This document shows positions 63,974 to 64,000 of a DNA stretch of 64,000 nt, one piece after another. The position numbers and the translations under genes are program-made. Origin of the DNA: Streptomyces griseus (GTDB lineage Bacteria; Actinomycetota; Actinomycetes; Streptomycetales; Streptomycetaceae); contig NZ_MDKB01000001.1 in assembly GCF_001715295.1 (NCBI RefSeq), positions 129,345-193,344 of the forward strand, given 5' to 3'. Each line of letters begins with the position of its first letter. Within the stretch, counting starts at the first letter, position 1. The notes under the pieces are model-generated. The model was not told the DNA's origin and did not search any database. It saw nothing but the letters and a program-made list of their open reading frames with translations.

Positions 63974-64000
63974 GAGGGGTGTAAGAGCAGATTCGACGTT

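Overview
The window is high-GC actinobacterial DNA and reads as a Streptomyces chromosome. The evidence is gene content and order: a SepH cell-division gene, an actinobacterial ferrochelatase with C-terminal cluster cysteines, the cutRS two-component pair, DUF4193, DUF3093 and DUF3710 proteins, dUTPase, and a complete kdp locus. I see no rRNA, tRNA or CRISPR array.

Bases 1-18050 are a conserved core block. It holds a phosphodiesterase (5' end cut by the window), thymidine kinase, a two-domain VOC protein, rhodanese, SepH, a membrane protein, an FAD sugar-lactone oxidase and MFS pair, ferrochelatase, an inositol-phosphatase-like enzyme, cutRS, DUF4193 plus a partner, DUF3093, a thioesterase, dut and DUF3710. 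Strong hairpins sit between most convergent pairs.

Bases 18289-32646 are a potassium block: a 27-aa membrane peptide, KdpF-A-B-C, an orphan ABC ATPase, KdpD-KdpE, an OB-fold and DUF3159 pair, two TrkA/RCK proteins (CeoB/CeoC type) and, divergently, an APC-superfamily permease resembling KimA. A TRAM-domain RNA m5U methyltransferase follows (32759-34132).

The 3' end of that methyltransferase is an integration hot spot. Degenerate copies of its last codons, in the same orientation, recur near 51.43-51.51 kb and 52.39-52.44 kb. A 44-nt sequence just inside the left end has an inverted, about 82% identical counterpart just inside the second copy. The enclosed 17-18 kb looks like a decayed integrative island without an integrase. 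Its cargo looks like defence and conflict genes: a GNAT-PIN-PUA-like fusion overlapping an ASCH protein; a trypco2 protein followed by a trypsin-P-loop-transmembrane protein; a zinc-ribbon protein with a HEPN-like R-N-x3-H motif; and a GHKL ATPase joined to a PD-(D/E)XK-like domain. Between copies two and three lies an RHH antitoxin and Fic/Doc toxin pair.

Bases 52.7-58.9 kb are an accessory patchwork: VOC/HxlR and hydrolase/CGNR divergent pairs, a second broken Doc gene fused to a broken ArsR gene, several broken transposases (ISAzo13-like, IS5-like) and a 162-bp MITE with perfect 22-bp inverted ends. Bases 59.0-63.4 kb hold four leftward genes (GPP34, DUF3159, condensation-type acyltransferase, FAD oxidoreductase) that may make or tailor a small molecule. 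A second MITE relative closes the window.
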